Assembly (NCBI RefSeq): GCF_030689025.1
Contig: NZ_JAUYWA010000003.1
Span: 1-64,000 of the forward strand
Source: Oceanobacter sp. 1_MG-2023
GTDB lineage: Bacteria; Pseudomonadota; Gammaproteobacteria; Pseudomonadales; Oceanobacteraceae
DNA length: 64,000 bases
Direction of reading: 5' to 3'
The position numbers and the translations under genes were made by a program. Shown in pieces: positions 1-7,389 of this stretch (its first letter is position 1; every line of letters starts with the position of its first letter). The notes under the pieces are model-generated. The model searched no databases. It worked only from the letters and a program-made list of their open reading frames with translations, and was not told the DNA's origin.

Positions 1-17
1 TCGTATTTATCAGACAT
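1..17 (-). CDS. 5' end of an unidentified gene running out of the window
   Basis: An ATG on the minus strand at 17 opens a frame reading MSDKY before the window ends. It is preceded by a GGGAG ribosome binding site nine bases upstream and by a TATAGT-like -10 element, so a real gene start is likely. Only five codons are visible and the product cannot be named. Its position beside the protocatechuate cluster makes a pathway gene such as a transporter or LigC possible, but that is only inference from location. Confidence 0.4.
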
Positions 18-19
18 GA

Positions 20-60
20 TGTGTCACTCCCTGTAGAGGGTAAACTATAGAGGTGACACA
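20..60. promoter_or_regulatory. Inverted repeat flanking the promoter of the leftmost gene
   Basis: TGTGTCAC at 20-27 and GTGACACA at 53-60 are perfect 8-base inverted arms that bracket the putative -10 element and ribosome binding site of the minus-strand gene starting at 17. This is the layout of a repressor operator. The cognate regulator is unknown; the nearby LysR protein is not an obvious match, because LysR sites usually follow T-N11-A. Confidence 0.4.
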
Positions 61-173
61 GAATTTTGAACACTACCTTCCCGTTTTAGACCGGGAGAGT
101 CCATTTCTCTACAGGCCGTTCCCCGTCCTTTCTTCAGGTTGGCCTGATGCCTGGCAGACTTGTCAGTGCAGCA

Positions 174-1403
174 TTACTGATCCCGGCAGGCGGCTGCCTG
201 TTCCCGCAGAATATCGAGAAACTGCATCTGGCTCGGCGTTGGCTGCCAGTTTTGACGCAAGGTGATGCCGATGGCCCGGCGGGTATCTTCCAGGTTGACG
301 GGCAATACCGACAATAATCCGCTGTTTAATTCCTGTTCGATCTGATGGGTAGAGATCAGTGTCAGGCGGTCACTGCCGCGCAGCAGCTCACGGGTCAGGA
401 TCTGTGAGCTGGATTCGACCAGTCGTTGCGGTGGCTGAATATCACATTGGGCAAACAGGGTCTCAAAGGCTTTGCGGGTCGGGGTGCCATTGCGGGGCAC
501 AATCCAGGGGTAGTGGGTGAGATCCGTCAGCTCTGGAGACGATGTGCTGGTCGCGGCCACCAGTAATGGATGCTCCGGGCGACAAATAATCGCCAGTGGC
601 GGAGAAAGCAGTTCTTCCTGCACCACATCATCGACCGGCGGCGGAAAACGCAGGGCACCAATGAGAAAATCGAGATCGCCGTGGCGCAAATGATGCAGCA
701 AGTCATCGTAGGGCGCATCGACAACCTGAATATCAATATCCGGATGGCGTTCACTAAACCGAATAATGGCTTCGGGCAGGATCGAGGTCCGCGCCAGCGG
801 CATACTGCCGAGCACGATTTTACCCACTTCCCGAAACTGTAGCGCACTGACTTCGGAGTAGCCCTGGTACAGCTCCGAAAATGCCAGCTTGGTGGCACGG
901 GCCAGTGCCTGGGCTGCCTTGGTGGCGCTGATGCCGGTACTGGTCTTTTCAAACAAGGGCACTTGCAGCAAATGCTCCAGCTCGCGGGCAGCCCGATGTA
1001 ACGATGATTGTGAGACGCCCACCGCCCGGCTGGCAATGCTGAAGTTTTCTGCTTCGGTGACGGCTACCAATGCCTTGAGCTGGGTGGTGGTCAGTAACGA
1101 CACCATCTGTTGCGCCGATTGGGTACGGCTGCCAGAGCGTAATGCTTCGCGGGTGCCTTGCAGCAAGCAGGCAATACAGCGTTCGACCCGGTTATACCAG
1201 ACCTCACCGGAGGCGGTGGGGTACATGCCTTCGGCCCGGCGATCAAATAATCCGGTTTGCAGCATGTTTTCCAGTCGTGCCAGTGCCTGGGTGATGGCTG
1301 GCTGCGACAGAAAGACTCTCGGAGCCGCCTTGCTGATGCTCTTTTGTTCGGCTACTTCCAGAAAAACGCGCAGGTGCCGCAGGTTGGGTATAACAAAATC
1401 CAT
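174..1403 (-). CDS. LysR-type regulator with two tandem HTH domains, probable regulator of the lig operon
   Basis: A transcription factor of 409 residues, about 100 longer than a usual LysR protein. The extra length is explained by two LysR-type winged HTH domains in tandem: residues about 8-66 (with FLSQPAITQALARLE) and about 108-166 (with VGVSQSSLHRAARELEHLL). A LysR substrate-binding domain follows from about 190 to the end (GKIVLGSMPLARTSILPEAI onward). The gene is divergent from ligJ with a 216-bp gap, the standard position for a LysR activator of the adjacent operon. The inducer is probably protocatechuate or a ring-cleavage intermediate, by analogy with other meta-cleavage regulators. 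The family call is firm; target and ligand are inferred from position. Confidence 0.9.
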   Translation of the reverse strand: MDFVIPNLRHLRVFLEVAEQKSISKAAPRVFLSQPAITQALARLENMLQTGLFDRRAEGMYPTASGEVWYNRVERCIACLLQGTREALRSGSRTQSAQQMVSLLTTTQLKALVAVTEAENFSIASRAVGVSQSSLHRAARELEHLLQVPLFEKTSTGISATKAAQALARATKLAFSELYQGYSEVSALQFREVGKIVLGSMPLARTSILPEAIIRFSERHPDIDIQVVDAPYDDLLHHLRHGDLDFLIGALRFPPPVDDVVQEELLSPPLAIICRPEHPLLVAATSTSSPELTDLTHYPWIVPRNGTPTRKAFETLFAQCDIQPPQRLVESSSQILTRELLRGSDRLTLISTHQIEQELNSGLLSVLPVNLEDTRRAIGITLRQNWQPTPSQMQFLDILREQAAACRDQ

Positions 1404-1619
1404 CGCTTGCTCCAGAGCTTCGAATAAACAGGTCTATATCAAAATCCAATATTGTAACAGTGAAATTGAAATAGCCAGCCCGGCTGCTCAGTTCCTACCA
1501 TGGGGGCATTATCCAGGTCGTTGGGTGCCTTTGGCATTCACGGACGTGCGGTGCGCTGTTTGCCTGTGCCGCTGGTACAGGCCCTGCGGGCCACTCCATC
1601 AACGAGTGAGAGAAGAATA
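1404..1619. promoter_or_regulatory. Divergent promoter region between the LysR gene and ligJ
   Basis: This 216-bp gap separates the regulator from the catabolic operon. The part nearest the regulator (about 1425-1480) is AT-rich and contains T-N11-A-type stretches around ATTGTAACAGTGAAAT, the usual site for LysR binding. The ligJ-proximal half is GC-rich and could also be read as a 5' extension of ligJ. That extension is rejected because a purine-rich GAGAGAAG ribosome binding site lies just before the ATG at 1620. Confidence 0.4.
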
Positions 1620-2630
1620 ATGATCATCGATTGCCATGGGCATTACACCACGACGCCGCCCGGCGTCGGCGAATACCGCGATCAGCAAAAAGCAGCGGTT
1701 GCGGCGGACCCTCTGTTCAAGGGTGAAAAAGGCACGATCAATATCACGGATGATGAGATTCGCGAATCGATCGTTAATAATCAGTTGAAGCTGCAGCAAC
1801 AGCGCGGCACTGACCTGACCATTTTCTCTCCTCGCGCCAGCTGGATGGGGCATCACGTTGGTAACGAATACACCAGCCAGTACTGGACCGAGCATCAGAA
1901 CGATATTATTCGCCGGGTGTGTGACCTGTTCCCGGAGAATTTTGTCCCGGTAGCCCAGTTACCGCAATCACCGGGGGTCGACCCGGCCAAGTCGGTGCCT
2001 GAGATTGTTCGTACCGTCGAGGAAATGGGCTTTATCGGTATTAACCTGAACCCGGACCCCAGTGGTGGTTTCTGGAATGGATCATCGCTGGCGGATCGGG
2101 CGTTTTATCCGATTTACGAAAAAATGGTTGAGTACGATATTCCCGCCATGGTGCACGTATCGGCATCCTGTAACGACTGTTTCCATACCACGGGTTCCCA
2201 TTATCTGGGCGCCGATACCACCGGCTTTCAGCAATTGATGATGTCGGATGTGTTCAAGGATTTCCCTGAGCTGAAAATCATTATTCCTCATGGCGGCGGT
2301 GCGGTGCCTTATCACTGGGGGCGTTTCCGTGGGATGGCCCTTGATAAGGGATTTGAGCTGGAAGAACGGGTACTGAACAACGTGTATTTCGACACCTGTG
2401 TGTATCACCAGCGCGGCATTGATTTATTGCTCGATGTTATTCCGACCAAAAACATCCTCTTTGCCTCGGAAATGATTGGTGCGGTACGCGGCATCGACCC
2501 GGATACCGGCCACTTCTTCGACGATACCAAACGTTATATCGATGGGAACACGGCGCTGTCTGCGGCCCAGAAAGCCGACATCTTCGAGCACAACACTCGT
2601 CGCGTTTTCAGTCGCCTGGTACTGCCGTAA
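1620..2630 (+). CDS. ligJ: 4-oxalomesaconate hydratase (LigJ), amidohydrolase superfamily
   Basis: Hydrates 4-oxalomesaconate to 4-carboxy-4-hydroxy-2-oxoadipate in the cytoplasmic protocatechuate 4,5-cleavage pathway. The 336-residue protein opens with the metal-binding DCHGHY motif of amidohydrolases, contains a PHGGGAVPYHWGRFRGMA segment after residue 220, and has the length expected for LigJ (about 340). The chosen ATG at 1620 puts DCHGH at the very N-terminus and has a GAGAGAAG ribosome binding site. It is the first gene of the ligJ-ligK-galD-ligI-ligA-ligB set, 46 bp before ligK. A related alternative is a generic ACMSD-type decarboxylase/hydratase, but the neighbours make the hydratase assignment strong. 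Confidence 0.88.
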   Translation: MIIDCHGHYTTTPPGVGEYRDQQKAAVAADPLFKGEKGTINITDDEIRESIVNNQLKLQQQRGTDLTIFSPRASWMGHHVGNEYTSQYWTEHQNDIIRRVCDLFPENFVPVAQLPQSPGVDPAKSVPEIVRTVEEMGFIGINLNPDPSGGFWNGSSLADRAFYPIYEKMVEYDIPAMVHVSASCNDCFHTTGSHYLGADTTGFQQLMMSDVFKDFPELKIIIPHGGGAVPYHWGRFRGMALDKGFELEERVLNNVYFDTCVYHQRGIDLLLDVIPTKNILFASEMIGAVRGIDPDTGHFFDDTKRYIDGNTALSAAQKADIFEHNTRRVFSRLVLP

Positions 2631-2676
2631 TCAACTGGCCGGTGTGCCGGTGTGATAGACCAAAGGAAGCAACAGC

Positions 2677-3354
2677 ATGAAAGAAACAGTCGTAGTACAA
2701 CATATTGAACGGGCCGACCAGGCCGTGATTGATGGTCTGGCGGAATGTGGTGTGGCCACGGTTCATGAAGCCCTGGGCCGTGTTGGTTTGCTGGCGCATT
2801 ACCTGCGCCCGATTCAACAGGATAAAAGTGTCGCCGGCTCCGCCATTACCATCTCTGGTGCCGCTGGTGATAACTGGATGATGCACGTTGCCATTGAGCA
2901 GTGTCAGCCCGGCGACATCATGGTTTTTGCGCCGACTTCACCGTCGATTCATGGCTTCTTTGGTGACTTGCTGGCGACCTCCGCCCAGTCACGCGGGGTG
3001 GTCGGACTGATTATTGATGGTGGCGTTCGGGATACCCGTGATCTGCGCCAGATGGAATTCCCGGTGTGGTCAAAAGCGGTCTTTGCGGAAGGCACCATCA
3101 AGGAAACCGTTGGCTCGGTCAACGTGCCACTGGTGTGTGCAGATGAACTGGTTTATCCCGGTGACGTGGTGGTGGCGGATGACGACGGCGTTGTTGTTGT
3201 GCGCCGTGAACAAGCCGCCGCGGTGCTGGAAAAAGCCCGTGCCCGTATGGCGCTGGAAGAATCCAAGCGTGTGCGAATGGCCAACGGCGAGCTGGGGCTG
3301 GATATTTATGACATGCGTGGCCGCCTGCAAGACAAAGGCCTTAAATATGTCTGA
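2677..3354 (+). CDS. ligK: 4-carboxy-4-hydroxy-2-oxoadipate aldolase / oxaloacetate decarboxylase (LigK)
   Basis: Class II (metal-dependent) aldolase of the HMG/CHA aldolase family, related in fold to RraA. It cleaves 4-carboxy-4-hydroxy-2-oxoadipate to pyruvate and oxaloacetate, the last step of the pathway, and can decarboxylate oxaloacetate. The protein has 225 residues, the family's usual length. The segment [19 protein letters not shown] carries the conserved RD/D metal-site motif, and the C-terminal half has the [14 protein letters not shown] stretch typical of the fold. The ribosome binding site is AAGGAAG. The stop overlaps the galD start by 8 bp, indicating translational coupling. 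Confidence 0.93.
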   Translation: MKETVVVQHIERADQAVIDGLAECGVATVHEALGRVGLLAHYLRPIQQDKSVAGSAITISGAAGDNWMMHVAIEQCQPGDIMVFAPTSPSIHGFFGDLLATSAQSRGVVGLIIDGGVRDTRDLRQMEFPVWSKAVFAEGTIKETVGSVNVPLVCADELVYPGDVVVADDDGVVVVRREQAAAVLEKARARMALEESKRVRMANGELGLDIYDMRGRLQDKGLKYV

Positions 3355-4438
3355 GGCCCGCACCTTCGATCCGATTGACGGGGTGCGCTGTATGTGGATG
3401 CGAGGTGGCACCTCAAAAGGGGGCTACTTCCTGGCGCAAGACCTTCCGGCTGATACGGCCGTTAGAGATGCGTTTCTGTTACGGGTCATGGGATCTCCAG
3501 ACCCGCGTCAGATTGATGGCTTGGGCGCAGCCGATCCCTTAACCGCCAAAGTGGCCGTGGTGCAGTGTTCCGAGCGTGAAGACGCCGATGTGGATTACCT
3601 GTTTCTGCAAGTGTTTGTGGATCAGGCCATCGTTACGGATGCGCAAAACTGCGGCAACATCCTTGCGGGAGTTGGCCCGTTTGCGATTGAACGGGGCCTG
3701 GTTGAAACCACCGGTGAAGACACCGATGTGCGTATTTTTATGGCCAACACCGGACAAATTGCCACGGCTCGGGTTCCGACGCCTGAAGGCAAGGTCAGTT
3801 ATGTTGGCAACGCCCGTATTGATGGCGTGCCCGGTTGTGCCGCAGCCATTCCCGTTACCTTTGCCGATACCGCCGGTTCCAGTTGTGGTGCCTTGCTGCC
3901 CACCGGTCACTGTGTGGATGTGATTGATGGCGTTGAGGTTACGCTGATTGATAACGGCATGCCCGTGGTGGTTATGCAGGCTGCAGACATGGGTATTTCC
4001 GGTACCGAAAGCCGTGAAGAACTGGAAGCCAACGATGACTTGCGAGCGCGGCTGGAGTCCATTCGTTTACAGGCCGGGCCATTGATGAATCTGGGGGATG
4101 TGAAAGACAAATCCGTGCCCAAGATGACCATGGTCAGTGCTGCCAGCAACGGCGGAGCCTTGTCGACCCGGACTTTTATTCCTCATCGCTGTCATGCCTC
4201 GATTGGGGTGTTGGGCGCGGTCAGTGTGGCGACAGCGGCGGTGTTACCCGGCTCGCCGGCCGCTGCTGTTGCCTGTGTGCCGGAGGGTCAGCAGAAAACC
4301 CTGGCGGTCGAGCATCCGATCGGTGAAATGACCGTGATTCTGAATATGGACGATGGCGGTAACGTTGCTTCGGCGGCCTTGCTGCGTACGGCCCGCAAAC
4401 TGTTTGATGGCGATGTGTTTGCGCATCCCAACGAATAA
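3347..4438 (+). CDS. galD: 4-oxalomesaconate tautomerase (GalD), PrpF family
   Basis: Cytoplasmic isomerase that interconverts the keto and enol forms of 4-oxalomesaconate, supplying the form used by the hydratase. The 363-residue protein begins near [15 protein letters not shown], the PrpF signature with an active-site cysteine/substrate-binding loop. It contains [17 protein letters not shown] in the first half, typical of the diaminopimelate-epimerase-like fold of this family. The open frame extends upstream inside ligK. The ATG at 3347 is preferred because it starts the conserved domain, overlaps the ligK stop by only 8 bp and gives the family length. Assignment to GalD rather than another PrpF enzyme rests on the operon. 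Confidence 0.88.
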   Translation: MSEARTFDPIDGVRCMWMRGGTSKGGYFLAQDLPADTAVRDAFLLRVMGSPDPRQIDGLGAADPLTAKVAVVQCSEREDADVDYLFLQVFVDQAIVTDAQNCGNILAGVGPFAIERGLVETTGEDTDVRIFMANTGQIATARVPTPEGKVSYVGNARIDGVPGCAAAIPVTFADTAGSSCGALLPTGHCVDVIDGVEVTLIDNGMPVVVMQAADMGISGTESREELEANDDLRARLESIRLQAGPLMNLGDVKDKSVPKMTMVSAASNGGALSTRTFIPHRCHASIGVLGAVSVATAAVLPGSPAAAVACVPEGQQKTLAVEHPIGEMTVILNMDDGGNVASAALLRTARKLFDGDVFAHPNE

Positions 4439-4558
4439 ACCGGCTGCTTTTATGGGAAGGGACAGTGCTGAACGATCCGCATCTGTCCGTTTCTGCTGGT
4501 GTGTACCAGCCAATAAAAGTGCCAATAATGACCCGATAAAAACAAGGGCGACCTAATT

Positions 4559-5428
4559 ATGATGGATCCAGATTACCTGCCATTTCATGCCAACCCGAGC
4601 AAACCAGAGTTCAAGACACCGGCTGGCGCGGTTGATGCGCACTGCCATGTTTTTGGCCCGGCGGCACAGTTTCCGTACCACCCGAAACGTAAATACACGC
4701 CGTGTGATGCTTCGAAAGAGCAGCTGTTTGCGCTGCGCGACTACCTGGGCTTTGAACGTAATGTGATTGTTCAGGCATCCTGCCATGGCACTGATAACGC
4801 GGCTCTGATGGATGCTCTGGACAGTGCCGGTGAGCTGGCCCGTGGGGTGGCTGTGGTTGATCCTGCGATTACGGTGGAAGAGCTGGAAGCGATGGACAAG
4901 GCCGGTGTTCGCGCCGTGCGTTTCAACTTCGTCAAACGCCTGGTCGATACCACGCCAAAAGCAGTGTTCCTGTCGGTGGCTGAAAAGATCAAGCCGCTGG
5001 GCTGGCATATCGTGGTGTACTTCGAAGCCCCGGACCTGGAAGAGCTGATTCCATTCCTGAACGAGCTGGATACCACCATTGTGGTGGATCATATGGGCCG
5101 CCCGGATGTTGCCAAGGGAGTGGATCACCCGGACTTCCAGCGCTTTATCGATATGATGAACAACAATGACAAAATCTGGGTCAAAGTCACTTGCCCGGAA
5201 CGCCTGACCCTGACGGCGCCGGATTATCGCGACGTTGTCCCATTTGGCAAAAAGCTGGTCGAGCTGTTTCCTGACCGGGTGCTGTGGGGAACCGACTGGC
5301 CACATCCGAATATGAAATCCCATACCCCGGATGACGGCAAGCTGGTGGATGTTATCCCGATGATTGCCCCGACTGCCGAGCAGCAGCAGAAACTGCTGGT
5401 GGATAACCCGAAGCGTTTGTATTGGTAA
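4559..5428 (+). CDS. ligI: 2-pyrone-4,6-dicarboxylate hydrolase (LigI)
   Basis: Hydrolyses the lactone 2-pyrone-4,6-dicarboxylate to 4-oxalomesaconate. It is an amidohydrolase of the TIM-barrel fold with 289 residues, close to the usual 290-300. The N-terminal AVDAHCHVFGPAAQFPY carries the HxH metal/substrate motif. GVRAVRFNFVKRLVD, VVDHMGRPDV and the late LWGTDWPHPN (catalytic aspartate region) are hallmarks of the family. Two ATG codons lie in tandem at 4559 and 4562. The gap of 120 bp after galD is the largest in the operon but shows no terminator. Confidence 0.93.
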   Translation: MMDPDYLPFHANPSKPEFKTPAGAVDAHCHVFGPAAQFPYHPKRKYTPCDASKEQLFALRDYLGFERNVIVQASCHGTDNAALMDALDSAGELARGVAVVDPAITVEELEAMDKAGVRAVRFNFVKRLVDTTPKAVFLSVAEKIKPLGWHIVVYFEAPDLEELIPFLNELDTTIVVDHMGRPDVAKGVDHPDFQRFIDMMNNNDKIWVKVTCPERLTLTAPDYRDVVPFGKKLVELFPDRVLWGTDWPHPNMKSHTPDDGKLVDVIPMIAPTAEQQQKLLVDNPKRLYW

Positions 5429-5474
5429 TCAGCCCTGGCGTTCTGCGTCCGACCTAATCAGTGAGAATACAGTC

Positions 5475-5840
5475 ATGTCAGACAATCAATTACGAGCCGT
5501 CGAGGGCACCATCCACTTTGATGGCCCCATGGCCACCAAAGGCTTCAGGTTCAACAAGATGTGTTATTCGTTTAACAGCGAAGACAACCGTCAGGCGTTC
5601 CGTGACGACCCGGAAGCCTATATGGAGCGTTTTGGTATCTCCGACGAACAGCGGCAGGCGGTGCGAGACCAGGACATCATCCGTATGCTGGAGTTGGGCG
5701 GCAGCATCTACTATATGGCTAAATTTGCCATTATCTTTGGCTGGAACATGCAGATCATTGGCGGTATGCAAACTGGCCGTACCACCGAAGAATTCAAAGC
5801 ATACCTGGAGAGCCAGGGGCGAGGTAAGCACCATGGCTAA
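5475..5840 (+). CDS. ligA: Protocatechuate 4,5-dioxygenase alpha subunit (LigA)
   Basis: Small helical subunit (121 residues) of the class III extradiol dioxygenase that opens protocatechuate between C4 and C5. It forms part of the active-site lid over the LigB catalytic subunit. Recognised by GFRFNKMCYSFNSEDNR near residue 20 and the helical segment around GGSIYYMAKFAIIFGWNMQ. The ATG at 5475 gives the normal length of the LigA fold. Its last codons overlap the ligB start by 8 bp. Separate alpha and beta genes argue against the fused gallate dioxygenase type. Confidence 0.93.
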   Translation: MSDNQLRAVEGTIHFDGPMATKGFRFNKMCYSFNSEDNRQAFRDDPEAYMERFGISDEQRQAVRDQDIIRMLELGGSIYYMAKFAIIFGWNMQIIGGMQTGRTTEEFKAYLESQGRGKHHG

Positions 5841-6672
5841 GCTGATCGGTGGTATTACCACCTCACATATCCCTGCCATTGGGGTGGCGATGGATAAACA
5901 TCTGGAAGACACCCCTTATTATCGGGATCTGTTTGCCATTTACCCTCCCATTCGAGAGTGGTTGCAGCAGGAAAAACCGGATATCGCCGTGTTGTTCTAT
6001 AACGATCACGGCCTGGAAATGTTCCTCGACAAAAAACCGACGTTCGCCATTGGTTGCGCGCCGGAATACCACAATGCGGATGAAGGCTGGGGGATTAACC
6101 CGATCCCGCCAGTGACGGGTGAAACCGAGCTGAGCTGGCATATTGTCAATCATTTGATCGACAATGATTTTGACCCGACCGTGTGTCAGGACATCAAGGT
6201 CGATCACGGCGCTACCGTTCCGCTGACGTTGCTGTGGCCGAACTTTACCTATCAGGGTATCAAGGTGATTCCGGTCAGCATCAACTGCGAACGTCATCCG
6301 ATGCCCAAACCATCCCGCAGCTATGCCTTTGGCCAGGCTATTGGTGATGCCATCCGCTCCTGGGACAGCGACCAGAAGGTTGTAGTGCTGGGTACCGGCG
6401 GCTTGTCGCATCAGCTTGATGGTCAACGTGCCGGGATACTCAATGGCGATTTTGACAACGACTGCATGGATAAACTGGTAAACGACCCGGAAGCCCTATG
6501 CCAGTACAGCAACGCCGACCTGATCGAAAAAGGCGGTGCGCAAATGGTCGAACTGGCAATGTGGATGGCCATGCGTGGCACCATGACCGGCGAAGTGAAA
6601 GAAGTGTTACGCAGCTATGTGTCACCGATTTCCAATACCGGGGTCGGTGTGCAGCTGCTGGTGAATACCTGA
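5833..6672 (+). CDS. ligB: Protocatechuate 4,5-dioxygenase beta subunit (LigB)
   Basis: Catalytic Fe(II) subunit of the ring-cleaving dioxygenase, producing 4-carboxy-2-hydroxymuconate-6-semialdehyde. The 279-residue class III extradiol fold shows the expected iron ligands: His12 in ITTSHIPAIG, His59 in FYNDHGLEMF and a late Glu in GAQMVELAMWMAMRG. The acid-base histidine region is VDHGATVPL. The open frame continues upstream through ligA, but the ATG at 5833 places His12 exactly as in known LigB proteins. This is the last gene of the operon. No ligC follows, so the semialdehyde must be oxidised by an enzyme encoded elsewhere. Confidence 0.94.
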   Translation: MAKLIGGITTSHIPAIGVAMDKHLEDTPYYRDLFAIYPPIREWLQQEKPDIAVLFYNDHGLEMFLDKKPTFAIGCAPEYHNADEGWGINPIPPVTGETELSWHIVNHLIDNDFDPTVCQDIKVDHGATVPLTLLWPNFTYQGIKVIPVSINCERHPMPKPSRSYAFGQAIGDAIRSWDSDQKVVVLGTGGLSHQLDGQRAGILNGDFDNDCMDKLVNDPEALCQYSNADLIEKGGAQMVELAMWMAMRGTMTGEVKEVLRSYVSPISNTGVGVQLLVNT

Positions 6673-6848
6673 GCCGTATCAACTTCGGCTCCATCGGCAA
6701 GTGTGGTTGGCGGTGGTGACGATGTTCTGGCCGTGTCTGCTCCCGGTCATCGCTCTCCTGGGACGGTGATTTATTATGGGCAGGTGCGGTCTTTTTTGAC
6801 GAACTGTCTGGATGTGCTGTCTTGAAAGCTATGCCGGGCTTTCAGCCA

Positions 6849-6867
6849 GTATTCACCCTGTGAATAC
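6849..6867. repeat. Short palindrome in the ligB-aroG gap
   Basis: GTATTCAC and GTGAATAC are perfect 8-base arms separated by CCT. The rest of the stretch 6673-6898 shows no credible gene. The palindrome sits about 50 bp before the predicted aro leader promoter and could be an operator (a TyrR- or TrpR-like role would be speculative). It is not followed by a T-run, so it is not a simple terminator for ligB. Confidence 0.35.
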
Positions 6868-6898
6868 CATATACAGCACAGAATATTGATATTTATGG

Positions 6899-6926
6899 TT
6901 GCAATTCAGACATTCGGGATTAGGAT
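6899..6926 (+). promoter_or_regulatory. Predicted sigma70 promoter of the aro leader
   Basis: TTGCAA (6899-6904) and TAGGAT (6921-6926) are separated by 16 bp, a reasonable match to -35 and -10 boxes. It lies 36 bp before the leader ORF start at 6962. No competing promoter of similar quality was seen between here and the terminator. Confidence 0.4.
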
Positions 6927-6961
6927 AAACACATCACCTGAACAAATGCCCCGGTACAACA

Positions 6962-7102
6962 ATGAACCCAGCACGGTTACAGCAACGCTTGAACAGCTCT
7001 ACGACCCCGGTCGCAGCGGCGAGCCTGTGCCTGAGTGATGTCAGCGTGGCGTATTGGTGGTTTGGTTATGACTATTTTAGTCAGGAGCCAGGCTGCCCGT
7101 AG
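6962..7102 (+). CDS. Aromatic leader peptide of the DAHP synthase attenuator
   Basis: A 46-codon ORF starting with ATG at 6962 and ending with TAG at 7100-7102. The first 30 residues are unremarkable. Residues 31-39 read YWWFGYDYF: two Trp, two Phe and three Tyr in nine codons, followed by SQEPGCP and the stop. This is the composition of an attenuation leader sensing aromatic aminoacyl-tRNAs. The stop precedes a set of mutually exclusive hairpins ending in a terminator, and the first gene downstream is the first enzyme of aromatic biosynthesis. The ATG lacks a strong Shine-Dalgarno sequence, so the exact start is less sure than the aromatic run and stop. Confidence 0.75.
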   Translation: MNPARLQQRLNSSTTPVAAASLCLSDVSVAYWWFGYDYFSQEPGCP

Positions 7103-7116
7103 TGTTAACAGAACAC

Positions 7117-7186
7117 CCGGCAGTTTGGCTTCAAGCCAGCTGCCACCGGAAACCCCGATTGGCAGCAGGCTGATCGGGGTTTTTTT
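7117..7186 (+). terminator. Attenuator hairpins and rho-independent terminator upstream of aroG
   Basis: Three elements are visible after the leader stop. A first hairpin pairs GGCAG (7119-7123) with CTGCC (7140-7144) around an inner stem TGGCT/AGCCA. The terminator pairs CCCCGAT (7153-7159) with ATCGGGG (7173-7179), followed directly by seven T. An alternative pairing joins GCTGCCA (7139-7145) to TGGCAGC (7160-7166) inside the terminator loop, which would act as an antiterminator competing with both. Ribosome stalling at the aromatic codons would shift the balance toward the alternative pairing. The structure was derived by eye and no folding energies were computed. Confidence 0.75.
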
Positions 7187-7222
7187 ATGATTGTTTTTCA
7201 CAGGATTCAGTTCGAGGTTGCT

Positions 7223-7369
7223 ATGCAAGTATTGGCAAAACTCAAAATTTCTCAAGCTTGCACCAGTCTGTGCGGCTTCTGGTTGTGGCGATTTAGCTGC
7301 GGTGATGTGCGGGCGCGATATTGGCGCTGGCCCATCACCGGACCACAGCAAAGACACCATATCCAGTAA
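7223..7369 (+). CDS. Possible second Trp/Phe-rich short ORF before aroG
   Basis: A 48-codon frame starting at ATG 7223 with a GAGG ribosome binding site five bases upstream. It contains GFWLWRF and RYWRW, giving five Trp and three aromatic partners in a short span. It ends 20 bp before aroG. It could be a second leader or a translational coupling ORF. No terminator follows it, and its sequence is otherwise not conserved with anything I recognise, so it may be chance. Confidence 0.3.
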   Translation: MQVLAKLKISQACTSLCGFWLWRFSCGDVRARYWRWPITGPQQRHHIQ

Positions 7370-7389
7370 AAAATTTGAGGAATAGCAAC

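Noticed and set aside
1500..1619. Upstream 40-codon extension of ligJ
   Set aside because: The metal motif DCHGH begins right after ATG 1620, which has its own ribosome binding site; the extension is basic and unlike the family.
889..1620. Long plus-strand frame across the LysR gene and the divergent promoter
   Set aside because: It is antisense to a well-supported LysR gene, has no family resemblance and ends at the ligJ start.
5833..6672. Gallate dioxygenase interpretation of the ring-cleavage enzyme
   Set aside because: The alpha and beta subunits are separate genes with LigA/LigB motifs, and LigI is present, which gallate pathways do not need.
7187..7222. Start of the second aromatic ORF at ATG 7187
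   Set aside because: That ATG lies in the terminator T-run without a ribosome binding site; ATG 7223 is better placed.
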